From: a candidate division WOR-3 bacterium
GTDB taxonomy: Bacteria > Hydrothermota > Hydrothermia > Hydrothermales > JAJRUZ01
DNA: 64,000 nucleotides
Reading direction: 5' to 3'
NCBI GenBank assembly: GCA_039804025.1
Contig: JBDRZP010000003.1
Location: forward strand, 36,175 to 100,174
A program made the translations under genes and the position numbers. This document shows, piece after piece, positions 52,975-60,711 of this stretch. Position 1 is the stretch's first letter. The number at the start of each line of letters is the position of its first letter. The notes below the pieces were generated by a model. It saw only the letters and a program-made list of their open reading frames with translations. It was not told the DNA's origin and searched no databases.

Positions 52975-53286
52975 TTATTTTTTAAAATGTTTTTTAAGGG
53001 ACTCAATCTTATCGAGAGGACTCTGCTCTTTATCCCTCCTTTCATCAATCTTTATTACCGTTGAAACTCTCATTGCTCCCTTTTTAAACATAGCCTCCTG
53101 CATTTTAATTATAGCCTTAAAAATTTTTTCTTTATCACCATAAAGAATTGTAAACATTGGATCTATCTCATACTTTATATCAGGATATTTATCAAGAACT
53201 TTCAAACTTTCTGCTATAAACTCTGAAACTGAGGCGCTTCCTGTGCCAATAGGTGTAATACTAACAGCAACAATTACTTTTTTCAT
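52975..53286 (-). CDS. MTH1187-family thiamine-binding protein
   Basis: A 103-residue protein starting at ATG 53286. The frame opens earlier, but the upstream part overlaps secG out of frame. The sequence VIVAVSITPIGTGSASVSEFI and the later YEIDPMFTILYGDKEKIFKAI (about residues 38-58) match the DUF77/MTH1187 family, a ferredoxin-like tetramer reported to bind thiamine or related small molecules. Its cellular role is uncertain. No TPP riboswitch is visible upstream. Confidence 0.9.
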   Translation of the reverse strand: MKKVIVAVSITPIGTGSASVSEFIAESLKVLDKYPDIKYEIDPMFTILYGDKEKIFKAIIKMQEAMFKKGAMRVSTVIKIDERRDKEQSPLDKIESLKKHFKK

Positions 53287-53323
53287 ATTTATGATTATAC
53301 TTTTAAAAGATTTTAAAAGTAAA

Positions 53324-53686
53324 TTATTTTTTCTCTTCCTTTCCCTTCTCTTCTTGTAAGGGAAGAGGTGAACTTTCTCCTTTTGATTCTTCTGAAAATA
53401 ATGGAATAATATTATAAATACCAGGACTTTCTCTAATACGAGCTCTATTTTCAGGTGAACTGGATTTTGAGAAAATTGCAATTAAAATAGCAAGAAGCCC
53501 TATAAAAGCAGCAAGTCCCCAGGTCAATTTCTGGAAAAAAGTTGGAGTACCCCTAACACCAAGAAGGTCCTGAGCACCTCCGCCAAAAAAAGCACCAAGC
53601 CCCCTTCCCCTTGGCTGCTGAACAAGAATAACTGCAATTAAAATTATTACAAAGAATACATGTAAAAAAATTAAAAGCCCTATCAT
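53324..53686 (-). CDS. secG: Preprotein translocase subunit SecG
   Basis: A 120-residue SecG with two transmembrane helices (about residues 2-22 and 53-70) joined by the conserved loop VQQPRGRGLGAFFGGGAQDL. The C-terminal tail is long, charged and low-complexity (ESKGESSPLPLQEEKGKEEKK, cut here after about residue 99), which is longer than in Escherichia coli. It assists SecYE. The start overlaps tpiA by 4 bp. Confidence 0.92.
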   Translation of the reverse strand: MIGLLIFLHVFFVIILIAVILVQQPRGRGLGAFFGGGAQDLLGVRGTPTFFQKLTWGLAAFIGLLAILIAIFSKSSSPENRARIRESPGIYNIIPLFSEESKGESSPLPLQEEKGKEEKK

Positions 53687-54438
53687 AGAGTATAATTTAA
53701 AGCAATTTTTATCAGTTTTGCAAATAAATCTCCTTTCAAGGAGGTTCCTCCAACAAGACCACCTGAAATCTCTTCCTTTGAAATAAGAGGGTCAAAATTC
53801 TCAGGGGTTATACTTCCTCCATATAATACAGGAACTTTTACACCAAAATTTTTTTCCATAAATTCAATTATAAACTTATGAGCTAAAAGTGCTTCATCAG
53901 GAGTTGCTACCCTTCCTGTTCCTATTGCCCAAACTGGTTCATAGGCTATTATTATTTTTTTTATTTCTTCTTTTTGAAGAAGCTTAAAACCTTCCCTTAT
54001 CTGTTTTTCAAGAACTTTCTCTATTTCTCCTTTTTCTCTTTCTTCAAGAGTTTCACCAACACAGAAAACGGGTTTAAATCCAAATTCAATTGCCTTTTTT
54101 AATTTTTTTGCCAGTAAATCATCATCTTCTTTAAAAATTTTTCTCCTTTCTGAATGCCCTATTATTACTCTTTTTACTTTTAAATCTTTAAGATGTAAAG
54201 GAGAAATCTCACCTGTAAAAGCACCCTTTTCCTCAAAATACACATTTTGAGCACCAACTTCAACATTTATTTTTGACAGAATCCTTTTTGCATAACTTAT
54301 GTGAGTAAAAGGAACAAAAACTGCTATTTCAATTTTTTCATTTTTATCACTATACTCCTTCAAAAAATCCTCTCTCCACTTTTTAATATCTTCCTTTAAC
54401 ATATTCATTTTCCAGTTTCCAAATATAAATTTTTTCAT
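53683..54438 (-). CDS. tpiA: Triosephosphate isomerase
   Basis: A 251-residue TIM barrel. Active-site residues are visible: N and K in FGNWKMN at the start, His in GHSERRKIF near residue 92, and Glu in IAYEPVWAIGTG near residue 163. The phosphate loop LYGGSITPENF is present. It interconverts dihydroxyacetone phosphate and glyceraldehyde-3-phosphate. It overlaps rnhB and secG by 4 bp each. Confidence 0.97.
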   Translation of the reverse strand: MKKFIFGNWKMNMLKEDIKKWREDFLKEYSDKNEKIEIAVFVPFTHISYAKRILSKINVEVGAQNVYFEEKGAFTGEISPLHLKDLKVKRVIIGHSERRKIFKEDDDLLAKKLKKAIEFGFKPVFCVGETLEEREKGEIEKVLEKQIREGFKLLQKEEIKKIIIAYEPVWAIGTGRVATPDEALLAHKFIIEFMEKNFGVKVPVLYGGSITPENFDPLISKEEISGGLVGGTSLKGDLFAKLIKIALNYTL

Positions 54439-55055
54439 AAAATCCCCCTTTCTTTTAAAATTGTTTTAACAGGTTCAAAAGTTTTCCTGTGTAAAGGAGA
54501 AATCCCCTTTTTCCTTATCATTTCAACATGAAAATCAGAATAATATCCTTTATTTATATCAAATCTATAATCAGGAAAAATTTCATGCATAGCCTCCATC
54601 CACATATCCCTTGTTACCTTTGCTATTATACTTGCTCCTGCTATTACATCAATTCTTTTATCACCTTTTATAACTACCACCTGTCTCTTTTTTAAAGACC
54701 TTATTTTAAATCCATCAACAAGAACAAGGTCAGGCTTTATTCTTAAATTTCTTATCGCTCTTTTCATAGCAAGATAATTTGCTTCCTGAATACCAATCCT
54801 ATCAATCTCTTCTGGAAAAACAAATCCTAAACCAAATTTAATATTTTTTTCTAATAACCTTTCTAAAAACTCTCTTCTTTTCTCATAAGTTAAAATTTTT
54901 GAATCCCTTACAAAAGAAATATTTTCTCCTTCTGGAACATATAAGGCACAAGCAACTATCGGACCTGCAAGTGGACCTCTTCCTGCTTCGTCTACTCCAA
55001 CTGGTTTTTTTGCCTTTATATTAATATAATCTAAAAACCTGTAAACACTCTCCAA
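54435..55055 (-). CDS. rnhB: Ribonuclease HII
   Basis: A 206-residue RNase HII starting at TTG 55055, 1 bp after rplS. The catalytic motif GVDEAGRGPLAGPIVACA carries Asp-Glu, with further acidic residues in LVDGFKI and GDKRIDVIAGASIIAKV. It removes ribonucleotides from DNA. The rplS-rnhB order is widely conserved in bacteria. Confidence 0.96.
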   Translation of the reverse strand: MESVYRFLDYINIKAKKPVGVDEAGRGPLAGPIVACALYVPEGENISFVRDSKILTYEKRREFLERLLEKNIKFGLGFVFPEEIDRIGIQEANYLAMKRAIRNLRIKPDLVLVDGFKIRSLKKRQVVVIKGDKRIDVIAGASIIAKVTRDMWMEAMHEIFPDYRFDINKGYYSDFHVEMIRKKGISPLHRKTFEPVKTILKERGIL

Positions 55056-55056
55056 A

Positions 55057-55431
55057 TTACTTTAACTCCTTAATTCTTGCCTTTTTACCTTTTTTCTCCC
55101 TTATCCAGAAAATTTTCGCCTTTCTTACCTTACCCCTTCTAACAACTTCTATTTTTTCAATAAAAGGTGAATGGAGAGGAAATGTCCTTTCAACACCAAT
55201 TCCCTGAGTAACTCTTCTAACCGTAAAAGTTTCTGATAATCCACTCCCTCTTCTTTCAAGAACAATACCTTCAAAAGGCTGAATTCTTGTCTTCTCTATA
55301 AGCTTCTTTGTTTTTGGATCTTCCTTTAATTCTGTAATCTTAACATGAACCCTTACAGTATCACCTGCCCTGAAATCAGGAATATCCTTTTTCATAAATT
55401 TCTCTTCAACTTTTTTTATGAGAGTCTCCAT
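55057..55431 (-). CDS. rplS: 50S ribosomal protein L19
   Basis: A 124-residue L19. The family core is present: [39 protein letters not shown] (residues about 46-70) and [27 protein letters not shown] (about 81-107). The 62-bp spacer after trmD contains a weak hairpin but no convincing regulatory element. It follows the standard trmD-rplS order. Confidence 0.97.
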   Translation of the reverse strand: METLIKKVEEKFMKKDIPDFRAGDTVRVHVKITELKEDPKTKKLIEKTRIQPFEGIVLERRGSGLSETFTVRRVTQGIGVERTFPLHSPFIEKIEVVRRGKVRKAKIFWIREKKGKKARIKELK

Positions 55432-55493
55432 TTCTTAAAAAAATTTTTAAAAGGAGAATTGAACTCCCTGGGATAAACTCTTTGAAAAATTAA

Positions 55494-56222
55494 TTATACC
55501 TTTTCTTTTAATTCCTTTTCAATCTCTTTTAAGAGAATTTTATCCTCTTCCTCTAAATTTGCCTTTTCAATAAGGTCTTTTCTCTTCAGAAGTGTTTCTT
55601 TAAGAGCTTCTTTTTTTAAATACTTTCTTACTTCTTCATGATTCCCTGAAATCAAAATTTCTGGAACTTTTTTTCCTTCAAATTCTCTTGGCTTTGTGTA
55701 AACAGGGTAGCCAAGGATTCCCTTCTCAAAAGAATCTTCTTCTCTTGAATCCTTATCTCCCATTGAGCCGGGTAAAAGTCTTGAAACTGCGTCAATGAGA
55801 ACATATGCTGCTGGTTCCCCTCCTGATATAACATAATCACCAATGGAAATTTCATCATCCACATAATCTCTTATCCTTTCATCAATTCCCTTATATCTTC
55901 CACATATAATTGTTATACTTTCTTTTTTTGATAAATCGTGAACTATTTTTTGATTCAGAACCCTGCCTCTTGGATCAAGTAGAATTTTATAAGTATTTTC
56001 CTTTATACTTTTCAAAGCCTTTACAGTAACATCAACCCTTATAACCATTCCTCCTCCCCCACCGTAGGGTCTATCGTCTACCTCCTTTGGACCTTCTGCA
56101 AATTTTCTTAAATCAATTGCTTTAAGTAAAAGCGAACCCGATATTATTGCCCTTTTTATTGGACCAAATTCTTTAATCTTTTCAAAAAAATCAGGGAAAA
56201 GTGTGATACAATAGATATTCAT
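55494..56222 (-). CDS. trmD: tRNA (guanine-N1)-methyltransferase TrmD
   Basis: A 242-residue SPOUT methyltransferase that makes m1G37 in tRNAs and prevents frameshifting. Signature segments are VDDRPYGGGGGMV, the knot region IICGRYKGIDERI with DYVDDEISIGDYVISGGEPAA (about residues 113-135) and SFEKGILGYPVYTKPREFEGK. It is 4 bp from rimM. Confidence 0.97.
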   Translation of the reverse strand: MNIYCITLFPDFFEKIKEFGPIKRAIISGSLLLKAIDLRKFAEGPKEVDDRPYGGGGGMVIRVDVTVKALKSIKENTYKILLDPRGRVLNQKIVHDLSKKESITIICGRYKGIDERIRDYVDDEISIGDYVISGGEPAAYVLIDAVSRLLPGSMGDKDSREEDSFEKGILGYPVYTKPREFEGKKVPEILISGNHEEVRKYLKKEALKETLLKRKDLIEKANLEEEDKILLKEIEKELKEKV

Positions 56223-56225
56223 TTT

Positions 56226-56708
56226 TTAAATTAAATTTTCTGCATTAACTTTTATTAATTTCTTTTTTTTATCAATACCTTTAACAAAATCCTCTACCCA
56301 TGGTAAAATAATTTCTTTGCCCTCTTCTGTTTTAATATATAGTCTTTTTAGAAAAAATGTTTTTTCAACAAAATCAATTTTACCTAAGTACCCCCTTTTA
56401 ACATCATAAACCCTGTAACCCGTTATATTTTCTTCATCTCTTTTTTCTCTTTTTTTTATATAAAGATAAGTTCCCTTTAAAGAATCAGCTTTTTCTTTTG
56501 AGTCAATGGAACTTAAAGTTATTATATAAGATTTTCCCCCGCGTCTTTCAAACCCTTTTAAAAAGAAGAATCTTTCTTCACCTTTATAATAGAAAAATAA
56601 CTTTTTACCTCTTTGCAAAATTTTTTCATTATCTATAAGAAGTTTCGCTAAAACTCTTCCTTCTTTTCCATAACTCTTTAGAATTTTTAAGATATAAAAA
56701 TTTTGCAC
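56226..56708 (-). CDS. rimM: 16S rRNA processing protein RimM
   Basis: A 160-residue RimM starting at GTG 56708. The N-terminal domain opens YILKILKSYGKEGRVLAKLL and the C-terminal PRC-barrel starts at NITGYRVYDVKRGYLGKIDF, with LPWVEDFVKGIDKKKKLI near the end. It helps mature the 30S head near S19 and often pairs with rpsP and trmD, as here. Sequence identity looks low but order and motifs agree. Confidence 0.9.
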   Translation of the reverse strand: MQNFYILKILKSYGKEGRVLAKLLIDNEKILQRGKKLFFYYKGEERFFFLKGFERRGGKSYIITLSSIDSKEKADSLKGTYLYIKKREKRDEENITGYRVYDVKRGYLGKIDFVEKTFFLKRLYIKTEEGKEIILPWVEDFVKGIDKKKKLIKVNAENLI

Positions 56709-56713
56709 TCAAA

Positions 56714-56986
56714 TTAAAAACTACCACTTGAACCAGGTTCTATAATGTCAAGAAGAGCTCTTTTACCCTTTTTAGCTCCAACAGCACTAACAAGGGTTCT
56801 TAGAGCCTGGGCAGTTCTACCACCCTTTCCAATTATCTTTCCCACATCTGTGGGTCTAACTCTGAGTTCATATATAACAGCTCTTTCTCCTGAAACCTCT
56901 TTAACCTCTACAGCATTAGGTTCATCCACAAGATGTTTTACGATATATTCTATTAGGTCTTTGAGTTCAACCTGTTCTCCTTTCAT
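56714..56986 (-). CDS. khpA: KH-domain RNA-binding protein KhpA
   Basis: A 90-residue single KH domain with the GxxG loop in VGKIIGKGGRTAQALR and the family N-terminus LKDLIEYIVKHLVDEP. KhpA binds RNA, often with KhpB, and affects division and translation. A strong GGAGGT ribosome site lies before the ATG. The rpsP-khpA-rimM-trmD-rplS order is a classic bacterial operon. Confidence 0.94.
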   Translation of the reverse strand: MKGEQVELKDLIEYIVKHLVDEPNAVEVKEVSGERAVIYELRVRPTDVGKIIGKGGRTAQALRTLVSAVGAKKGKRALLDIIEPGSSGSF

Positions 56987-57013
56987 TTTTTACCTCCACA
57001 GGTTTAGGCATTT

Positions 57014-57030
57014 GAGGGACTTGAACCCAC
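57014..57030 (-). other. tRNA T-arm-like sequence in the rpsP-khpA spacer
   Basis: On the minus strand GTGGGTTCAAGTCCCTC has the GTTCAA loop and a 5-bp stem with one T-T mismatch, as in a tRNA T arm. No matching acceptor 5' strand or anticodon arm lies nearby, so it is not a tRNA gene. It may be a remnant of one, a T-arm mimic in mRNA, or chance. Confidence 0.35.
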
Positions 57031-57042
57031 AAGTTTAATTTT

Positions 57043-57297
57043 TCAGTTTGAAGACGCGGGGGATTCTCTTTTTGCTCTCTTAACAAGGGAAATAACCCTT
57101 TCAGTCATTTTAGCACCTTTAGAAGTCCATTCCTCAATTTTTTGTAAATCAATCTTGAAATCAGAATCTCTTTTCGGGTCATAATGTCCAATTATATCAA
57201 TAACCCTTCCTTCCCTTTTATTTCTTGAATCCATAACCACAATTCGGTACCTGGGTTCTTTATTTTTACCAAATCTTGCAAGTCTTATTTTCAGCAT
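57043..57297 (-). CDS. rpsP: 30S ribosomal protein S16
   Basis: An 84-residue S16. It opens MLKIRLARFGKNKEPRYRIV and includes GRVIDIIGHYDP and the GAKMTERVISLVKRA end. It heads the housekeeping operon. The promoter at 57304-57332 is so close to the ATG that the mRNA may have no leader. Confidence 0.96.
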   Translation of the reverse strand: MLKIRLARFGKNKEPRYRIVVMDSRNKREGRVIDIIGHYDPKRDSDFKIDLQKIEEWTSKGAKMTERVISLVKRAKRESPASSN

Positions 57298-57303
57298 GTA
57301 ATA

Positions 57304-57332
57304 ATTATAAGAGATTTAATTTTATTTTTCAA
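57304..57332 (-). promoter_or_regulatory. Sigma-70-type promoter for rpsP, probably leaderless
   Basis: On the minus strand TTGAAA (57327-57332) and TATAAT (57304-57309) are 17 bp apart. Only 6 nt separate the -10 box from the rpsP ATG, so transcription would start at or next to the start codon. No ribosome site fits in that space. Confidence 0.65.
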
Positions 57333-57337
57333 GTCCT

Positions 57338-57941
57338 ATGGAAGATGTATTTATACTTATTTTTGCCCCTCTTATTTTAACATTTACCCGGTATATGGGT
57401 ATTTCCTTTGAGTTCATCAACAATCTTATGGCTAAATCCTATTTCTTGAAAGAAATTCTAATCTATCTTCCTGATTTTCTTTTTCCCTTTCTCCTAATTT
57501 TAATTTTTAAAACAAAATTCTCTGATTATGGTTTTAGGTTACCTTTTAATGCTTCCCCTTTTAATCTATGCATCTGAAAGACCTGATTTTAAAAAATATT
57601 ATCCAGAATATAAAAAAGCACTTTTATCTTTAAGAATTTTTACAATTTATGAAATTATAAATTTTTTCACATATTTATCAACTGAAGTTTTCTTTAGAGG
57701 TGTTCTTGTTATCGGGCTTTCAAGATTTTTTGGAATAAAATCAATATTAATAAGTAATTTTCCTTATGTTCTCGTCCATTTTGGAAAACCTGTCCCTGAA
57801 ATATACGGTTCCTTCATTGCCGGATTAGTTCTTGGATATATTGCCTATAAAGATAAATCCATTTTTACCCCAACACTACTCCACTTTTCCTGTGCCTTTA
57901 CCCTTGATCTTATAAGGTTTTTAGAGGTAAATAAAATTTAA
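57338..57941 (+). pseudogene. CPBP-family intramembrane protease, broken by a frameshift
   Basis: Two overlapping frames together make one CPBP (Rce1-type) membrane protease. The first (57338-57577) gives 79 residues with three helices up to KFSDYGFRL. The second (57528-57941) gives GYLLMLPLLIYASERPDF, TEVFFRGVLVIGLSRF, YVLVHFGKPVPEIYGSF and LLHFSCAFTLDL, the motifs with glutamate and histidines. A +1 shift between about 57531 and 57560 is needed, and family spacing suggests about ten residues are also missing there. It is therefore either a damaged gene or a sequence error. A few members keep only one Glu in the first motif, as here. Confidence 0.75.
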
Positions 57942-59041
57942 TAAACAAATTCCCTGATATCATAAACTGAAACCCTGATTTTTTTCTCAGAGAAAAGTAA
58001 TTTAAAAAAATCTATCTCCCTTTTTATTTCCTCATAACTAGCTTTCTCAGGGTACAAACCCTTAAAGGGATAATAAGGAGAAAGATATAAAATGTCACTT
58101 TTATCAAGACTTAAATTTTTTAATAAATCATAAGTTTTTGATTTATGCTCTTCCTCTAAATCACCCGCTATACCAAGAAGAATAATTACACCCACTGAAA
58201 TACCCGCCTTTTTCAAATTTTCCACTAAAAAAATAAACTCCTCAGGATTAAAGGGTTTATTAAGTCTCTTTAATAAATTTTCACTTCCTGATTCAAGACC
58301 TATATATACCCTGAAAAGGGAAAATTCCTTTAAAGTTTGCCAGAAGCTTAAATTTTTTTTCTTTCCTGTCCAAACATCTAAAAAAGAAGAAATTTTACTC
58401 AAACTTTCCTCCTTAAAACTATCCTTTATTAATTTAACATACTCAAAAATCCTATCCTCTGTCAATAAAAGAGCATCAGCATCACCAAGAAAAATGTTTT
58501 TTCTTGTTTTTATACCTTTACCAAAAAATTTTTTTACCTTATTAATATGTAAAATTAATTCCTCCTTGCTCAAAATTCTAAATTTTTCTCCTTTATAGAA
58601 ATTACAGAAAGTGCATTTATTATAAGAACAACCCCTTGTTACTTGAATATAAAGAGATAAATACATATCAGGTGGAACTATTGGAACCTTTCCATAAACT
58701 TCTTTAAAACTATTTATTGTGCTTTTAAAATTTTCATAACCCTTTTTCAAAAAATCCTTTAAAAAATCTCTGTTTTCTTTAAAAAATTCATCTTCAAGAA
58801 TATTTTCTGCCCTTTCATAAATTTTTTTTAAAAACCTTAAAGATTTAAATCTATTTATTACTTTTTCTCCATTTTTTCTCTTTTTCTCTATAATCTCACC
58901 TGAAAGTCCAATCCTATAACCCTTATCTTCTAAAAAAACATAAAGAATTCTTCCCTCTTTATCAATAAAAAAAAGACTCTTATCACTTCCTGTTAATACT
59001 ATACCCTCTTTTTTAATATTAAGCCCTGGAAAACTTTCCAC
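57938..59041 (-). CDS. Radical SAM protein
   Basis: About 367 residues if it starts at GTG 59041, which lies just past the nadE stop with GAGAG upstream; TTG at 59083 would overlap nadE by 38 bp. The 4Fe-4S motif C-x3-C-x2-C is in GCSYNKCTFCNF near residue 150. Barrel motifs follow: LGDADALLL and VYIGLESGSENLLKRLN, then GVIILLGIAGD. This looks like an anaerobic radical SAM enzyme of the Elp3/YgiQ-like barrel group without a B12 domain. The substrate is unknown. It ends the nadE transcript. Confidence 0.85.
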   Translation of the reverse strand: MESFPGLNIKKEGIVLTGSDKSLFFIDKEGRILYVFLEDKGYRIGLSGEIIEKKRKNGEKVINRFKSLRFLKKIYERAENILEDEFFKENRDFLKDFLKKGYENFKSTINSFKEVYGKVPIVPPDMYLSLYIQVTRGCSYNKCTFCNFYKGEKFRILSKEELILHINKVKKFFGKGIKTRKNIFLGDADALLLTEDRIFEYVKLIKDSFKEESLSKISSFLDVWTGKKKNLSFWQTLKEFSLFRVYIGLESGSENLLKRLNKPFNPEEFIFLVENLKKAGISVGVIILLGIAGDLEEEHKSKTYDLLKNLSLDKSDILYLSPYYPFKGLYPEKASYEEIKREIDFFKLLFSEKKIRVSVYDIREFVY

Positions 59042-59045
59042 TAAT

Positions 59046-59888
59046 TTAAAATCTCTCAACAGGATAACGCCAATCCTTATCAAGACACATTCTTGAAATT
59101 TTTGTTATTGTTGGCGGTCTCCTTTTATGCTCATTTTTAACTATCCTTTCATATAAATCCATTACAGCATTTTCACTAATATTTAAAAGTTCAGATGTTT
59201 CTCTAACAGATAACTCAAGATCAACAAGACAGTATAAAACTCTATCTATCTGATAATATGTAAAACCAAGCTCTTCCTCATCAGTTTGACCTTTCCAGAG
59301 GCCTGCAGAGGGCGTTTTTTTAACAATATCAGTTGGAATACTTATATATTCAGCAAGTTGCCAGACCTGGGTTTTATAAAGGTCTCCTATAGGGTAAATA
59401 TCAGCACCAAGATCTCCATACTTTGTTCCATAACCTAAAAGAAGCTCAGTTTTATTTGAAGTCCCTACCACAAGCAATTTTTTTGCATTTGCATAAAAAT
59501 AAGCATAGATCATTCTGACTCTTGGTTTTAAATTTGTTAAACCCCAATCTATATCCCCTTTTATATCCTTTAAAGTCTCCTTAAAGGCTGAAAGAGGCTT
59601 ATTTATAGGTATAATTTCATAATTAACTTTAAGTTCCTTACAGAGTTTTAAAGCATCTTCAACATCTTCTTTTGGAGTAATACCTTCCTCAGGCAATATA
59701 AGGGCATAGGTCTTTTTATTCCCAATAGCAAGACTTACCAATTTTAAAACAAGAGAAGAATCAACACCACCTGAAAGATTTATAACAGCACCTTTAAAAT
59801 TAAATTTTTTAACCCTTTCCCTTATTGAATTTACAATTGCTTTCTTTACAAGTTCTAACTCTTCCTCCTTAAATTTAACTTCCACCAT
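59046..59888 (-). CDS. nadE: NAD+ synthetase, ammonia-using synthetase subunit
   Basis: A 280-residue N-type ATP pyrophosphatase. The ATP loop is INLSGGVDSSLVLKLV, followed by GTSNKTELLLGYGTKYGD and PSAGLWKGQTDEEELGF, the NaAD-binding signature. It makes NAD+ from nicotinate adenine dinucleotide. It is synthetase only; the glutaminase domain found fused in many bacteria is encoded by the adjacent gene, which overlaps by 14 bp. Confidence 0.96.
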   Translation of the reverse strand: MVEVKFKEEELELVKKAIVNSIRERVKKFNFKGAVINLSGGVDSSLVLKLVSLAIGNKKTYALILPEEGITPKEDVEDALKLCKELKVNYEIIPINKPLSAFKETLKDIKGDIDWGLTNLKPRVRMIYAYFYANAKKLLVVGTSNKTELLLGYGTKYGDLGADIYPIGDLYKTQVWQLAEYISIPTDIVKKTPSAGLWKGQTDEEELGFTYYQIDRVLYCLVDLELSVRETSELLNISENAVMDLYERIVKNEHKRRPPTITKISRMCLDKDWRYPVERF

Positions 59889-60711
59889 TTTCCATCTCCT
59901 CGTACGCTTTTAACAATTCCTCAAGAATATCCTTTCTTAATTCCCTCAACCTTGTATCTCTCCTTCTCAACCTTTTTGCTTCTTCAAGATCAACTATGGC
60001 TATAACATAATCCTCTTCAAGTAATTTTCCTGTTTTTAAAATATTTCCAGATGCTGAAACATACATTGAATATCCAAGATATGTAACTCCATCCTGACAT
60101 CCTGCCTGATTGCAGAATACAAGGGGAATTATATTATCCCTTGCCCTTTGAACTAAAAAATCTTCCCATATTTCCTTTTTAAATCTTTCATAGGGTGAAG
60201 CCCCAAGAACAATGAGTAAATCAGCTCCCCTTAAAGCCATTGCTCTTGAAGGCTCAGGAAACCAAACATCCTCACATATAAGAATCCCTATCTTTATCCC
60301 CCCTATATTAAATACATCTAATTTTGTTCCTCTTTTAAAGTATCTTTTTTCATCAAACAATCTGTAATTCACAAGTTGAACCTTTCTGTAATTTCCTATA
60401 ATTTTTTTATCATGTATCAAACAAGCTGAGTTGTAAAAGAAACCGTAACTATCCTTTTCAACATAACCTATTATTGCATAAAAATCATCAACTTCTTTCC
60501 TTATTCTATCAAGGGAAATTAAATTTTCATCCACCTTATCAAGGTATATATCACCGCTTCCGTAACCGAGAGTTGAAAGTTCTGGAGTAACAAAAATATA
60601 TGCCTTTTCCTTTTTCGCCATTTCTATTGCCTTCAAAATCTTTTCCTCATTTCCCTTAACATCACCAAGTTGAGTTGAAAGTTGAGCAAGAAAAACTTTT
60701 ACTTTCTTCAT
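59875..60711 (-). CDS. Nitrilase-superfamily amidohydrolase, probable glutaminase subunit of NAD+ synthetase
   Basis: A 278-residue CN-hydrolase with the full triad: E44 in VTPELSTLGY, K110 in GNYRKVQLVN and C146 in LICEDVWFPE. The ICED-WFP segment and LSTLGYGSGD are typical of the N-terminal glutaminase domain of glutamine-dependent NadE. The next gene is a stand-alone NadE synthetase, so together they look like a split enzyme. A free nitrilase acting on another amide remains possible. Overlaps are 14 bp with nadE and 4 bp with the M20 gene. Confidence 0.87.
   Translation of the reverse strand: MKKVKVFLAQLSTQLGDVKGNEEKILKAIEMAKKEKAYIFVTPELSTLGYGSGDIYLDKVDENLISLDRIRKEVDDFYAIIGYVEKDSYGFFYNSACLIHDKKIIGNYRKVQLVNYRLFDEKRYFKRGTKLDVFNIGGIKIGILICEDVWFPEPSRAMALRGADLLIVLGASPYERFKKEIWEDFLVQRARDNIIPLVFCNQAGCQDGVTYLGYSMYVSASGNILKTGKLLEEDYVIAIVDLEEAKRLRRRDTRLRELRKDILEELLKAYEEMENGGS

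Noticed and set aside
53287..53481. 65-residue N-terminal extension of the thiamine-binding protein
   Set aside because: It overlaps the secG tail in another frame, is very lysine rich and is absent from the family; ATG 53286 gives the standard length.
55452..55468. Hairpin in the trmD-rplS spacer as an L19 leader regulator
   Set aside because: Only four or five base pairs in AT-rich sequence; no support for a conserved leader.
56745..57038. Plus-strand 97-residue frame opposite khpA
   Set aside because: Antisense shadow of khpA and the T-arm-like spacer; no homology or ribosome site.
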